Below, in pieces: positions 36,250-48,100 of a stretch of 64,000 nucleotides of DNA. Numbering within the stretch: the first letter of the stretch is position 1; each line of letters starts with the position of its first letter. The DNA is from Heterodera schachtii (Eukaryota; Nematoda; Chromadorea; Rhabditida; Heteroderidae): positions 1,571,523-1,635,522 of the forward strand of contig SIJG01000021.1 in NCBI GenBank assembly GCA_023374025.1, read 5' to 3'. The notes beneath the pieces were generated by a model. That model worked only from the letters and a program-made list of their open reading frames with translations. It was not told where the DNA came from and made no database searches. Made by a program: the position numbers and the translations under genes.

Positions 36250-38939
36250 CTATGTTTTTGCTTCGTTCACTGTGACATCAATGGCCAACGTCACTTTGTC
36301 CTTGCTTTTGTCCCATAATCCATTGTCCTCGTCCATCAATTCCTTAATTACCTCATATTGGATAAATTAAGGGAAAGTTTAATTGTCACTCACATCAAAT
36401 GAAATTGAATGAAAGAATTCCCAGCTCAATTTATTGTTTAACAGTTGGTCATTGAATTCATCCTTGAAATCCGGCACATCTTTCTTTTGCGAGACAATTC
36501 GAAAAGGTTGCCGAACATTCGCAGCTCCAATTCTTGGCTTAATGGCAATTAATTATGATTTTTTTATTAATTAGCTTTTAATTTGCACCTTCTTTTGGCC
36601 CATCGCACAAAAGGTAAAAGCCCATCCATTTCTCATTATTATCAGTGCCAAGCAAATTCTTTCTAATTTGTGCCAATATTTTCCATGAAAATCCATGGAT
36701 GTGCACAGTTTCGCTTATACGTTGACTCCAAAAGATTTCTTGCGCAAATTCCGACACTTTTTCAATTTCCGTAAAAAATGTCCCTTTCGATTTGCATTGG
36801 TACAAAATTAATTTTTCCATTTTTACTTCTTTCATAGTGACATCAATGGCCAATGTCACTTTGTCTTTGCTTTTGTTGTAAAAACCATTGTTCAGCTCCA
36901 TCAATTCCTTAATTTTAATTATTTAATTTATTAAAATAAAATTTTATAAATTAATTAATTGGTCATTTAATTTAATTGGCTCTTACCGTAACGGAAATGA
37001 AATTTTCGAATCCTCCGTTGTATGATTTATTGTAAAAAACACGGTCAATAAGTGTCCCAATCGGATTCTCTGCCCCATTTTTTTGCGAGACAATTCGAAA
37101 AGTGGCCGAATGAACGCAGCAGCGCCAATTCAAATCTTAGTGATAATCAATCATCGTTGTTAATTAGCATTTAATTAACAGTAAATTTACACCTTCTTTT
37201 GGGCCATCGTACAAAAGGTAAATGACCAACCATTTCTCATTATTTTCAGTGCTTCCATTTTTCTTTTCAATTTGTGCCTGTATTTTCCACGAAAATCCAT
37301 TTATGTATGTTTTTTCGCTGTACCGACTGCTCTTAATCTCCTCTTGCACAAATTCTGAGACTTTATTAATGTCCATCAAAAGTGTGCCATTTTTTCGATC
37401 GGAAATCCGTCCATTAGTCGGAAATGGCATTGGGAAAAATCGGTCGAAAATCTCATGATAATTTGGAAGAGCTTTGAATTGATAAATGGCGATAACTTCA
37501 TCTTTTGATAAAACACCAGATGGAACTAAAAAACTGGATTTTAAAACTTATAAAAATTATAATAAAATAAATTTGTTTTTTATAAAATCGGCAATTGCTG
37601 CTCATCGGAAAAATTCAAACATTTTGGCTTAGTTATTTTTACCAATTTTCTTCGAAAATTCCTCATTTGGGATCAATGGAAAGCGAATTTTGAACAGTGC
37701 CGGACCGAGAACGGCACGACGATTCCCTGCCGAGCGTTCAATGCTATTTTGACGGCACTTTTCATCGGCCCAACGGAGTGCCTTTATTAATGAGAAATAA
37801 CAAAATCATTAAAAATTATTTTTATTTATAGTAAAATTACAGCGTTCCAAATTGAAATCTCTTCACGGATTTGCAATTCGTCACTTCCAAAAATTTCGCA
37901 CAACAATTTTTGGTCAATTTGCAAAAATTCCTCAGATTTGAACAAAGTGTTCGCATTTTCATCAATGTAAAACAAACAATGGTAGGCAAAATTCTAAAAA
38001 GGGTCTTTGGTTAATTAACTCATAAATATAAGCGGGAAAAGCCGCTTAAAAAACAGTAAATTTTTAATTCTTTCGACAGTTCAACCTGTACAACTCACCT
38101 CCAATTCATAAAGTTCGGCCTGGACATAAGCCAAGAAAACATTGCGCAGTGATGAAACAGGAACTTGCAAAGATGCGTCGACCAAGCCAGGAATATTGTA
38201 CTTTTTGGCTAATTTAAAAATAATTAAATCTAATTAGTAATTACTCAAAAATAAATTCACCGGCGTAAAGCACTGCCATTGCATTGTCTCCGTTTAATTC
38301 GGCCAATTCGCCAGTATAAATGAAGCTCAACATCACTTTAAACGCCGCTGGTTCAACATCGGTGACCTCCACAGGGTAAGCAGCGGAGGCTAATTGAAAA
38401 TTAATTAGGATAATTAACAGAAACTAATTGAAAATGAATTAAGGTAATTAGCAAAGACTAATTCAGGTTGCTGAAAAATGACCTGTCTCTGTTCTCTGTG
38501 CCTGAATCCAAAAAAAATCAAAGAATAATTTGTTCATATACATATACCTAGACCCAGGAAAAACATATGCCTGGATCCAAAAAACAGTCGAATTTCTACT
38601 AATTAGTCTAATTAATAATTTATTATTTTTTTACCGTTAATTCCGAAAATTCTTTTTGGCGTCAAAACGGAACATTGCCTCAAAAACGTCGGAAGCGTGC
38701 TTCAAAATCAGTTTATGGGCTGGCAAAAGCTGAAGAGAATTTAAAAAAATAAGCAACAAACAATCAAAACAAAACAACTTGAGCAATTCACGAAAATTTT
38801 ACCAATTTTAATTAAATAATTAATAATAAATTTATTTTTCAATTTTTTCACTCGCCTCTTTTTCGTCTCCGTCCCCACCAAAAAATAAACATCCGCGTCC
38901 TTTCCCGTGCTCAACAAATGCTTAACCACTAATTGGCAC
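36250..38939 (-). pseudogene. BTB-BACK-MATH-MATH gene, eleven exons, minus strand (locus G)
   Basis: Exons, 5' to 3' on the minus strand: 38939-38856, 38729-38635, 38389-38261, 38208-38099, 37993-37841, 37781-37643, 37525-37193, 37135-36987, 36907-36589, 36537-36394, 36342-36250. Same tandem-MATH layout as locus E, in inverted orientation. Lesions: exon 1 has four G where siblings have five (GTGGGGACGG), exon 2 ends in an in-frame TAA, and exon 10 has one extra T (CTTTTCG). Exons 3-9 are all open. Intron 6 is the only one in the family at that position with a normal acceptor (AAAG|GCACTCC). The terminal exon (ELMDEDNGLWDKSKDKVTLA) resembles that of locus F more than that of locus E. Confidence 0.75.
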
Positions 38940-38944
38940 ATAAT

Positions 38945-39830
38945 ATTCACATATAAATTTGCAATTTATCTATTTAATGTGATAAAATAATTTAAAATAA
39001 ATTGGGGTAAATTATTTAAAACTGAAAAGAAAATAAATATGTTTCATGGCACAAAATCGACAAATCCTTATGGTTTTTCTTTATTTTCAAAATGTGAAAA
39101 AGAATTTACAAAGATAACTACGGTGAGGAAAATTCTTGCCATATTTGAACATTTTGAGGGCATTTATTCAGTGCAAATTTATTTAATTGGAATGCTGACG
39201 AAGGTAAAATTTTACGGAAATTTAAAATCGAAATTCCAAGCTCAAATCATCGGAAATTAAAAATTTCAATATCCCCATCATCTTCCATCCAAAGCTCAAT
39301 CAGAATAAAATTATCCAAATCAATGCTAATGTAACAAAAATTCATCCAAAAGTGAATTATTTTTTATCATTTCGTGCAATTAAAAATTCATTTTTATCAA
39401 AACATTTCGATATGTTCAGGGGTAAAATTGGTCCTTTTTCATCGGCATTCGAAAATTTTTAAAAATATTAAATGCTGTAAAAAATGGCAAGTATGTATGT
39501 TGATTTTTAGGGGAAATTCAAAATTCTATTAAAAAAATTTGAAATTGGAAGAAGAAATTCAAAGCCCAAATTATTAGCAGAAAATATTATAATAATTTTA
39601 CCCTATCTTCAAACCAAAGCTCAATCAAAACAAAAATAAGCAAATATTTTACATAAATTGTGTTAGAAGAAAGATGAAACAATGTTTTGTTGTTCCTCTT
39701 CCCCGCATTTTCATCATTTTTCATCGCTTTAGCCCCTGGCTCTGCGCGGGGGCAAAGCGACGAAAAATGAGAGAAAGAAATTTGCGAGGGGGGGGGGTCA
39801 TAACGAAACATTTTCTTTCTGCTGACCTAA
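38945..39830 (-). repeat. Upstream region of locus G, duplicated at 56.57-57.17 kb
   Basis: Blocks such as GATAAAAT, ACAAAATCGACAAATCCTTATG, and a CATCGCTTT-x-CCCC-x-GGC region recur in the same order upstream of the minus-strand BTB exon 1 at 56,564. The 5'-flanking DNA was therefore duplicated together with exon 1. It may hold the promoter. Confidence 0.5.
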
Positions 39831-40385
39831 ATTATCATAAACACAACAGATATGTTTGTCTCTTATTGGTTTTTGGGTGTGTGGCCTATTTATTAGCCGA
39901 TTAATTTTTTACGTTTTTTCTACTCGAAAATTCCTTTTTCAAATTTCCTTGAGAAAGTTAAATTTTCGGCTGAAAAAAAACAACTTGCGAATTGGCACAA
40001 TTAGGAAAGGGATTTATATGAATTTTTCAATTTGTATGAATTTTATTTTATGTAAGTCCATCATTTGGTTTTTATGAAACAAAATTCCAAAAAAATAAAA
40101 AAATAAAAGCATCTTAAATATTTTCATTGCCAAAAATTGCCATAAATAATCAGATTTTGGATTTTTAAAATTATCTTAATTAATATAAATTGCAATCCTT
40201 TAACTAATTTGTTAAATTAATTTTTTATCTTAATTTATTCTTTTGAATTTATTATTTTTCAATGTGTTGTTTGTTTTTGTTGCTTTGACAAAATATTTTT
40301 GCAAAAACCTTTCTTCTGTTTCATTTTTGGGCGTTTCAATACAAATTTGCTTTATGAAATTAAGGAAAAAACTATTTTATTAAAA

Positions 40386-40739
40386 ATGAAAAGAATCGGC
40401 GATGAAAATGTTGATGGCGGGCAAAGGCCAAAGAAAGGCAAGAAAGTGCCATCAAACACGGACAGCAGCGACGATGAGTCAGCTGAAGGAAATTCAGTAG
40501 CAGGTGGGTAAATAATGGTTAAAAATAAATTTAAAAAAGCTATTCTTTAAAATATTTATTTTTAAAATTCTTTTTCAAATTTTTTTTTGCAATTCTGCGC
40601 TTCTTTTGTTTATTTTTAAAAAAATTTAGTTCGGGCTCTAAAACTGAAAAGTACCGCTATCAGAATAGGATTTATAGAAATCCATGGAAATGCCATTCAG
40701 TTCTGTTTCCTTTCTATCATTCAGATATTTAAAGGATGA
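40386..40739 (+). CDS. Small lysine-rich protein, two exons, unknown
   Basis: Exon 1 (40386-40503) encodes MKRIGDENVDGGQRPKKGKK followed by an acidic serine stretch (NTDSSDDESAEG). Exon 2 (40630-40739) joins in phase 1 and ends FKG before TGA. GT-AG boundaries are good (GCAG|GTGGGT and TTTAG|TT). The basic PKKGKK run could be a nuclear localisation signal. I do not recognise the family. It might be the 5' end of a longer gene whose further exons are lost. Confidence 0.4.
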
Positions 40740-41399
40740 CATATGCCATTAGCATCAACGAAATAACGTAACCAACAATTGCCACCATCGCAATAGAGCT
40801 AACCAAATTCGTCAATGAAACAAATTTGAGCGAAATCATTGCGAAAATAATGTCGAAAACCGTGGATCAATTTCACACAATAATTCTACAGTTGCGTTGC
40901 CCACCACCTGCAAATAGGAATATTAAAATTACCGGACAATGGATAAACAAACACTAAAATCTATAAAATCTTTTTCGGAACGGATTTGGAATCGAATTCG
41001 ACATTTTGTCAACAAATTTTTCTCGGTTCAGGAATTTTGCAACTTGAAAATGAAAGACTGTATCTTGGAATCAATTTTCTGATAAGTAGTAATGTCATTT
41101 GACCAATTAGATTCAATTGGGTCTATTCAAGTTTACGCATCTATGTAATAAAATGTTTACTTCGTTCAATCAATGTTAATGCGTTCGATCAAAATCCGTA
41201 TTTCGCCACTTTTGCGTTTTTTTAGTCTATATTTCTACCATTTTTGGAAATTTTCACAAAGCCAAAAATACACTCCTAAGGATCGACGCACTAGAAATTT
41301 TTAAAATACAGCACCAAAAAAAGAATTTTTCGAAATTTTGTAATTTTTTAGTATTTTGTTTGCTTTCGAAATTTTAAGTTGTCCATATAATTTATAACC

Positions 41400-41738
41400 C
41401 TAGTCATTACTTACCAGTCCTAAATGGTTTTTGAATATAATCACATCATTGCCTTCTTTTTGGTCCCATATAATTGTGTTAATCGCCAAATACATATGAC
41501 TTCCATCAAAAGCTGGTCTATCGATAAAAATGCACTGTTCGCCATGCGAAGCCGAAATATCGGAATTTTGCTGATAATTTGGGAAATACAGTATCTTTTC
41601 AACACCAAAATGTAGGCGACCGTTACCATCACGGTAATACTGCCGCACTCCTTGCGAGAAGTTAATAACCGAAGCATTTGCATCAGTCTCACGCAATAAC
41701 TGTACACACAGCGGCCCAATTTTGGGCTCCCAGTTCAA
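41400..41738 (-). CDS. Unknown protein fragment, paralog of 43,673-44,023
   Basis: An open frame of about 112 codons begins near NWEPKIGPLCVQLLRETDAN and ends HLGLVSND. It shares the pattern HG-x4-F...AI-x-x-x-W-x-Q-x2-G-x-DVI-x-F with the frame at 43.7-44.0 kb on the same strand. That conservation is what supports it as coding. No signal peptide, and no domain I can name. The 5' end is open upstream, so it is probably one exon of a larger gene. Confidence 0.5.
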   Translation of the reverse strand: MNWEPKIGPLCVQLLRETDANASVINFSQGVRQYYRDGNGRLHFGVEKILYFPNYQQNSDISASHGEQCIFIDRPAFDGSHMYLAINTIIWDQKEGNDVIIFKNHLGLVSND

Positions 41739-41751
41739 AAAGTAATTGATG

Positions 41752-41813
41752 TTTTGTCTCAGTGGTCTATGAGTTGGTTACCTGAAAGGGGGTCCCGGGT
41801 TCGAATCCAAAGC
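41752..41813 (+). other. tRNA-like sequence (possible SINE head or decayed tRNA)
   Basis: A perfect B-box-like GGGTTCGAATCC at 41,797-41,808 is preceded by an A-box-like CTATGAGTTGG and CTGAAAGGGGGTCCC. A full cloverleaf does not close, so it is not called a tRNA gene. Confidence 0.35.
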
Positions 41814-41951
41814 GTTTTAATATACATTTTAATGTTTTTTAGTAAATAAACAAATATATGAAAATGAGACAAATAATATTATTATTTTCTGATTTTTTTA
41901 AACATTTATTTGATATTTTTACGAAAAATAAATGAAAAATCTAGGCCTCCA

Positions 41952-43091
41952 TCAATCAATGACATTAATAAGCGAAATTTCGTCAGTTTCTTCTTCCGAT
42001 TGATCGAACTCATCAATCTCATCCCTCTGATCACTTTGTCTCTGAATTATTACATATAAATTTTAAAATAAAACAAGTTAAACGCAATTACCCCTCCAAA
42101 CATACATACCTGCTTCATTTCATCAATTTTGCCCGTGTCGAGGATCCAATTGTTGACAAAATGGTGCTCCAATTGCTGCAAAATTTGATCTGCGTCCGGC
42201 ATACACTTCCACAGCTGCTCAATGATGTTGTATTTTCTTCTTTGGCGTGTAATGGGCAAATTTGTGCCGCACTTCCCGACTGATCCGTTCGAGGGACGCC
42301 CGGCTGGCGGAACGTGATCTGTCGCGGTTTATTACATCCGCAATTTGATCTGCCAATTTTCGGCGTGAGGTGCGCTGCAAATGATTAATATTTTTCTTTG
42401 GTCGTCCTGTTGGAGTTGCTAAAATTAGAAAAAAAGATTTTGAAAATAAGAAAAGGGGGATTTTGTTTCACTCACATTTGCTCGTCGTTGGTGTCGCCGT
42501 TGGTGGTGCCGCGCATTGCTCCAGCTGGCAACGCAGATCACTGATCAGTGCATCACGGTTGCGCATCTGCTCTCGCAGAAATTGGATGGTGTCGTCGTGG
42601 TCCTTGAGCTCCTTCTCCAATTGTTCGATGAGTTCTGATCGCTCGTCGATGGTCGGCGGTGGCGGTGTCATTTCCCCGGTGTCCATTGGCGCAGTTGGTG
42701 TTGACGGGAATGGCACCAAATCGCCGATTGGCGTGGCAGCTGTCGACGGCAGCGATTCGCCAAATTCCAAAATTTCCTCGTCCATTTCCGGCGTCGGCAC
42801 TGGCCCTAGAGTTAGTGGCGGCGGCTCCATTGCTTCTTCGGCAAGTGCAGCAGATGTTGACGGCCCTTGTTCGTCCTGTTGTGGCGTTTCGGCATTGGGA
42901 TTCGGCGGTGGAGCGGCTGAATTAAAAAAAAAATGATTTTTGAATTAAAATTAGTGAAAAAACTCACTTTTCTTGGCCCATCGGGCTTCCGTCGCCTTTT
43001 CCATTTTGGTTCGTCGCTCCTCTCGCTTGTTCTCACGCGTTTGGCGTGCATTTTTGGTCTGTTGCTTCCGTAATAAAGATCTTTTAGCCAT
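41952..43091 (-). CDS. Basic coiled-coil protein with AT-hook-like motif, four exons
   Basis: Exons: 43091-42968, 42916-42476, 42418-42110, 42041-41952. The N-terminus is very basic (MAKRSLLRKQQTKNARQTRE). The middle is proline-rich, then a predicted coiled coil (ELIEQLEKELKDHDDTIQFL), then a GRPKK AT-hook-like motif in exon 3 (STPTGRPKKNINHLQRTSRR), and an acidic C-terminus (EFDQSEEETDEI). Exon phases agree, except that exon 3 needs one A fewer in a GAAGAAAATAC run near 42,235 to continue into EQLWKCMPDADQILQQLEHH. This is either a frameshift or a sequencing error. GC content is higher than around it, which supports real coding sequence. The features suggest a DNA-associated protein. The family is not recognised, and a mobile-element ORF is possible. 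Confidence 0.6.
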
Positions 43092-43672
43092 TAAATCTTT
43101 AAAAAGAAAAATAATTTATCTATTTTATCTTATAACTTTTTAAAACAACATTTAAGCGATGATAATAAACATAGAAATTGATGTAAAATTTTTTTCTCTA
43201 TCGATATGCAAAATTTGGTGGAAATTATATGGATAGAAAAAAAGTTATATGGAGAGAAGTAAATGTTGTTTTTCATAATAATAAAAATATTAGATAGTAC
43301 GCCAAAAGGAGACAAAAAATTAGAAAAAAGATAATGTTTTTCTCTAGCACTCTCTCTTTATTGACACATGTCTCGTTTTTTGAGCCGGTGTGTACAGTAG
43401 ATCTGCCCACCACCTGAAAATTGGAAAATCAAAATTAGCGGACAAACGTCGGGACAGGGTCCCTGCCGTTTGTGTGCCCCGCCATTTGGGTCTTATTTGT
43501 TAGCCCAAAAAAAGAAATAAAAATTGACAACCTATACAAAACATGTTTTCCAAATATGAAAAGTACAATTTTTTACTCGTTAAAAATTTGTAAATTTTAG
43601 AATTATTTTGTATTTTTTCTTCTAAAATGATTTATATACAATATTTAGCTATATCCGATTTTTAGCTCAAAT

Positions 43673-44023
43673 TTAACGAATTTTGAAAAATTTTCCCTCA
43701 AAATCACAAGCAAAAACTGATAAACAAATTGCTGTCCAATTAGAAAGCAAAATTTTTGTCCATTTGCTTAACTCTCCTCCGCTAATTTGGAATGTTATCA
43801 CATCACTGCCTTTAAGTTGGCCCCATTGGTTTGGGTAAATATCCACATAATTCTTGAATTCCAAACGATCATAAATTGCTTTTTCATTAAAAAGGACTTT
43901 TGTTCCGTGCTAGGCAAAAATATAATAGGACTTCCTTCCTTCTTTGAAATATAATTTTTTCGTTTTTAGCAAGTTCAAGTCTTTTATTTGGCGCAATTCT
44001 TTTACCGTCACAATGCAATTCAG
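43673..44023 (-). pseudogene. Unknown protein, paralog of 41,400-41,738, with in-frame stop
   Basis: Minus-strand reading from the acceptor ATTTCAG|CTG gives LNCIVTVKELRQIKDLNLLK, then a TAG, then HGTKVLFNEKAIYDR and YVDIYPNQWGQLKGSDVITF. It aligns with 41,400-41,738 (KILYF, HGEQCIF, W-x-Q-x2-G-x-DVI-x-F). The TAG sits where the paralog has Ser. It is a likely decayed copy. Confidence 0.5.
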
Positions 44024-44103
44024 CTGAAATTGAGTGCTTTTTTTTTTAATTTGGATTTACTCTTTTATTAACCAAAATTTCTGTTATTTTTTTGTCATTG
44101 CTA

Positions 44104-44420
44104 GAGAACGAAAAAAGGCACAAAAAATCCCGAAAAAGGCACTATAATAGACACGAAAATATTGCAAAAAAGGCATGCAAAAGGCATAAAAATCCCGAAA
44201 AAGGTATGAAAAGGGCATTTAAAATTTTTTGAGGATTTTTAGTGAGCCAAACATATAAAACTTAATCAAAAAACATAATTTTGGTCATTTAAATATTATT
44301 AAATAAACATTTTATAATTTTTTCGAATAAGGAAAATTTTTCAATCTAAAATTTTAATAAATGGCCTAGACTTGTTTAACTAAAAACGAAAAGACAACAA
44401 AATGAATTTCATGATTTAGA
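44104..44420. repeat. Degenerate relative of the hAT element at 46,225
   Basis: It starts CTAGAGAACGAAAAAAGGCA and shares AAAAAGGCATG and AATCCCGAAAAAGG runs, plus the following 150 bases (ACATATAAAACTTAATCAAA), with 46,240-46,490. The right end is not identifiable. Confidence 0.55.
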
Positions 44421-46216
44421 CGTATATTTGCAAAAATTTATAAATTTACTACTCTATGTTTAAAAGCCTGTGTGATTCGAAAAAATGATGTGAGATTACA
44501 GGAAAAATCAGCAATTTATTAGCACAATATGTAATATTTTTCTATGTTTTATTCATTAAATTGGATTTTTTGCGAGAAAAAGGCAATTGAGGCATTATGC
44601 CATCCCCTCTGTTTAAGTATTTTCTGCCAATTTGGCAATCAATTTGCCAACTATGTTGAACGTAATCATGCTAACATGGGCGAGCAAATGCGCCTCATCA
44701 ATAGGGAGTGGGTTTATTTTTTAAAATATTCTCTCTTACAAATTAGCGCGGAATTCTAGATCTGCTGTACATCAATGTCCGTAAATATAATTAAATATTT
44801 GGGTCTTTTTATAAAATATTTTTTAATTTTTTTTTGGCATTTTTAGCAATTTTTGGTATATTTTTTGCTTTTTGAGTGTTTTACATGAAAAAATAAAAAA
44901 GTTCTTGAGATTGTCTACGAAAAATCAGCGAATTAAAAAATATATATATAGAAAAATCACAAAATTTGCCAAATATTGTCCAGAAAAAACACAGAATCAG
45001 AAATTTCTCCGATAATTTAAATTTCTTTTCAAATATTTTTTCGTCATTTATGTGCTTTTAATTATTTCTTGCATTGTAAATGTTTCCATTTTTATTCAAT
45101 ATTTTCGTAAATATTTTGGAATTTTTCATTTTTTACCACACAAAGACCCACTTAAAAAAACAACAACAGAAAATGTAAAAGGAAAAATTTTTTTTTTGCA
45201 AAAGCAGAATGAATTTTCAGAGCTAGAAAACTCCAGTCTAAATTTTTTTTTTTTTGTTAATTTTTCTGCTATTATTTTATTTTTTAATTTAAAATTTTTA
45301 GAGTTTTCTAGCCTTGAAAATTCAGTCTGTTTTTTTTTGCGAAAAAATTCTGTCTTATTGAAAACTTAAATAAAATTTGTACGGAACTCCATTGAACGAA
45401 CTGCCCATTCTAATCTTAACCCCGAGCCCAAATTGAACAAAAAGTCGAAATTCAATTTTCAACTAAGCTCATAGGTTTGTTTTTTTTTCAAATTTTTCAA
45501 AATTTACTTTTTAAATTTCCGGCCTTTTGTTCGAATTCGGGTTCGGAATAATAGAAACGGATGTCAGATTCGTGATCAATCAGCGACCTCGAAACCCCAG
45601 TAAAGGCCTGCCTTTTTATGACTTATAAATTTTATATTTTTTTCGAAAAATGGGGGGCGGGGACAGAGCACAACACTATTACCCCTTTTTTTTTGTTGTT
45701 GCTTGCCTGCGTTAGACGGATCTCAATACTCCGGTGGATCTCGGAGGATATAAAAACGCTCTATTTTTAAAAAAGATGCCTAGTGTGGTAGTCAGATTTG
45801 TCGTATTTTTAAACAATTTTAAAATATAATGTCACATTGTGCCCATGCCAAACAGTGCAACAAAATCTGTCATTTCCGTACCAATTCCGTTCATCAATAA
45901 AAACAACAACAGTAAATGAACGGACAAATATGAACAGTAGCATATGAAAACAACAATCCAAATCAGTTGAATAACTCCAAAGTCAGCCAGTCAATCAATC
46001 ATTCGTAAATTACAATGATTGTCTTCCCAAATACATATCGTCCCAGCGACTTGAATGCAAACATCGGCGTTTCCTCGAAAGCTACAAACTTCTCGCCAAA
46101 GGCGAAATTCATCTAAAAGACAAATGAAATTAATAATGTTATTTGATCAATTAATTACTAACGAATCAATGGGAAAATGTAAATTAGAGATAAAAAATAT
46201 ATCAAAGCAATTCTAT
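44421..46216. other. AT-rich stretch with a small foldback, no gene recognised
   Basis: The only clear structure is an inverted repeat at 45,190-45,345 (GAATTTTCAGAGCTAGAAAA and its mirror). Open frames here are short and low-complexity. Confidence 0.5.
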
Positions 46217-46224
46217 CTGATAAG

Positions 46225-46799
46225 TAGAGACCGACTAAAAAGGCAGCAAAAATCGCGAAAAAGGCACTATAAAAGGCACGAAAAAATTGAAAAAAAGGCA
46301 TGAAAAAGGCATGAAAAAGGCACGAAAATCCCGAAAAAGGCATGAAAAAAGGCATTTAAAATTTTTTATTAAGGATTTTTAGCGAGCAAAACATATAAAA
46401 CTTAACCAAATAACTTAATTTTGGTCAATTAAATGATTATAAATATTTTATATTTTTTTCGAATAAGGAAAATTTTTAAACCTAAATTTTATCAAGAAAA
46501 AAAAATATGAAATTTTGGCGATAAATTTTTGAGAAAATTTTCATTTCTTAGGGGTGTATTTTCCCGATTTTATTGCATTTTTAATGGAATTTTTCGGGAA
46601 AAAACGCCAAAAAAGGCACCAAAACGGCAAAATGCCAAAAAAGGCATTTAAGGCACGAAAACCCAGAAAAGGGCAAAAAAAAGGCATAATAAAAGTCAAC
46701 GTAGAAGCCTCAAACCAAGCGGAAAATGCCTTTTTTATGCTTAATATATCGGAACTAGTGCGCAGAAAAAAAGGCATATGCCTCAAAAGTCGGTCTCTA
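46225..46799. mobile_element. hAT-like element, 575 bp
   Basis: TAGAGACCGACT and AGTCGGTCTCTA form the ends, with an exact 8-bp target duplication CTGATAAG (46,217-46,224 and 46,800-46,807). The interior is full of AAAAAGGCATG-type short repeats. No transposase. Confidence 0.9.
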
Positions 46800-46992
46800 C
46801 TGATAAGTTTTATGTGTTATTAAAAAGCTTTCTATTTTTAGGTATGTAATGACTTTGACGATGATTTTTCGTAATTTAAAAATGATTTTAAAAGCGATTA
46901 TACGACGTGAAGCAAGTTGTCGACTTAATTTTAAAAGTCACCAATTTTTCCCAATAATTATTACCGTTGCCCGCAAAATGTTTTTTTCGAGT

Positions 46993-47319
46993 AAAGATTG
47001 TATTAGGGGTTCTAAAGGTCGTAGAATCCGAATCTGACATTAATTTCGACCTATGTCGAACCCCGAACCCGGATTCGGGAAAAAAGTCGAAAATTCAAAT
47101 TCTCGAACTTCGCATTTCTGGTCTAAAAATGGCTTATATATAGGGAAACAGACTAAAAGTCAACAATTCTCTAAAAAAGATCATTTAAACCATTTTAGAC
47201 CAAAAATGCGAAATTCGAAAATTTGGCTTTTTGCCCGAAGCCGGGTTCGGGGTCGACATTGGTCGAAATTAATGTCAGATTCGGATTCTACGACCCTTAG
47301 AACCCCTAATACAATCTTT
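46993..47319. repeat. Near-perfect palindrome with arms of about 135 bases
   Basis: The left arm begins AAAGATTGTATTAGGGGTTC and the right arm is its mirror, ending GAACCCCTAATACAATCTTT. The match continues inward through GAATCCGAATCTGACATTAA and CATTTCTGGTCTAAAAATGG, with a loop of about 55 bases near 47,135-47,187. It would fold into one long hairpin. It starts like a hAT end (TAGGGG), but no target duplication is visible. Confidence 0.8.
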
Positions 47320-47376
47320 TCATATTTCTATGAACCCAAATTTTACAAAAAAAGAAAAAAAATTAATTGTTATTAG

Positions 47377-48029
47377 TAGGGCTGGTAATTATATGCACAT
47401 GCATATTTTTTTCCTGGACTGTGGGAGGCATGAAACGCACGAAAAACATGTTTTTAGCTTGATTAGAAGCTTTTAGAGTGGATTTCCATATGCATATTTT
47501 GCATATTTGTGCATATTTCGCGATTTATGTGCATATTTGTGCATATTTTGGCATTTCGTGCATATTTTATGTGCATATTTTGGCATTTTTCCAAAAAACC
47601 TCTAATGGAACGGCTCCCAGCAGACAAATTGGGCTTTTTTACCTCAAAAACCGGAAATTTTCCAAAAAAATAATTTTTCACGAAAAATATTGAATAAATT
47701 TAAATTTTCTCAAAAAATGGTTAATTTATGTCAAAAATAAACAAAAATAACAAAATTTCGTTTTTTGGGTTCGTTTTTCACTAAAAATGAGTAAATTTTT
47801 GCTTTATCATGTTTTTTTCTCCTAAAATGATTTTTAATACCACATTTAGCCATTTTTGAAGATTTTACTTTATATTTAACAAATTTGAAGAAAGTTTGAG
47901 AAATTACACCCTCAATTTGGAAAATTTTATGTGCATATTTTTCACTTTTTATGTGCATATTTTGCAATTTTTTGGGCATATTTTATGCGCATATTTTGCG
48001 ATTTTATGTGCATATAATTAAAAGCCCTA
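47377..48029. mobile_element. hAT-like element, 653 bp
   Basis: The ends are TAGGGCTGGTAATTATATGC and GCATATAATTAAAAGCCCTA, with an exact 8-bp duplication GTTATTAG (47,369-47,376 and 48,030-48,037). The subterminal zones are made of TTGTGCATATTT repeats. It lies 71 bases beyond the donor site of the secreted Cys-rich gene, in its presumed intron. Confidence 0.9.
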
Positions 48030-48100
48030 GTTATTAGGTAACTCGAAATAAAAAAAATTCTCTTATTAATAAAAAAATAGATTGATTTTTTCGAGAGTAC

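Noticed and set aside
42463..42936. 157-codon Ser/Gly-rich frame on the + strand
   Set aside because: Shadow of exon 2 of the minus-strand coiled-coil gene, whose phases and splice sites are consistent.
47478..47693. His/Ile/Cys-rich frame
   Set aside because: Made of GCATATTT repeats within the hAT element; not a gene.
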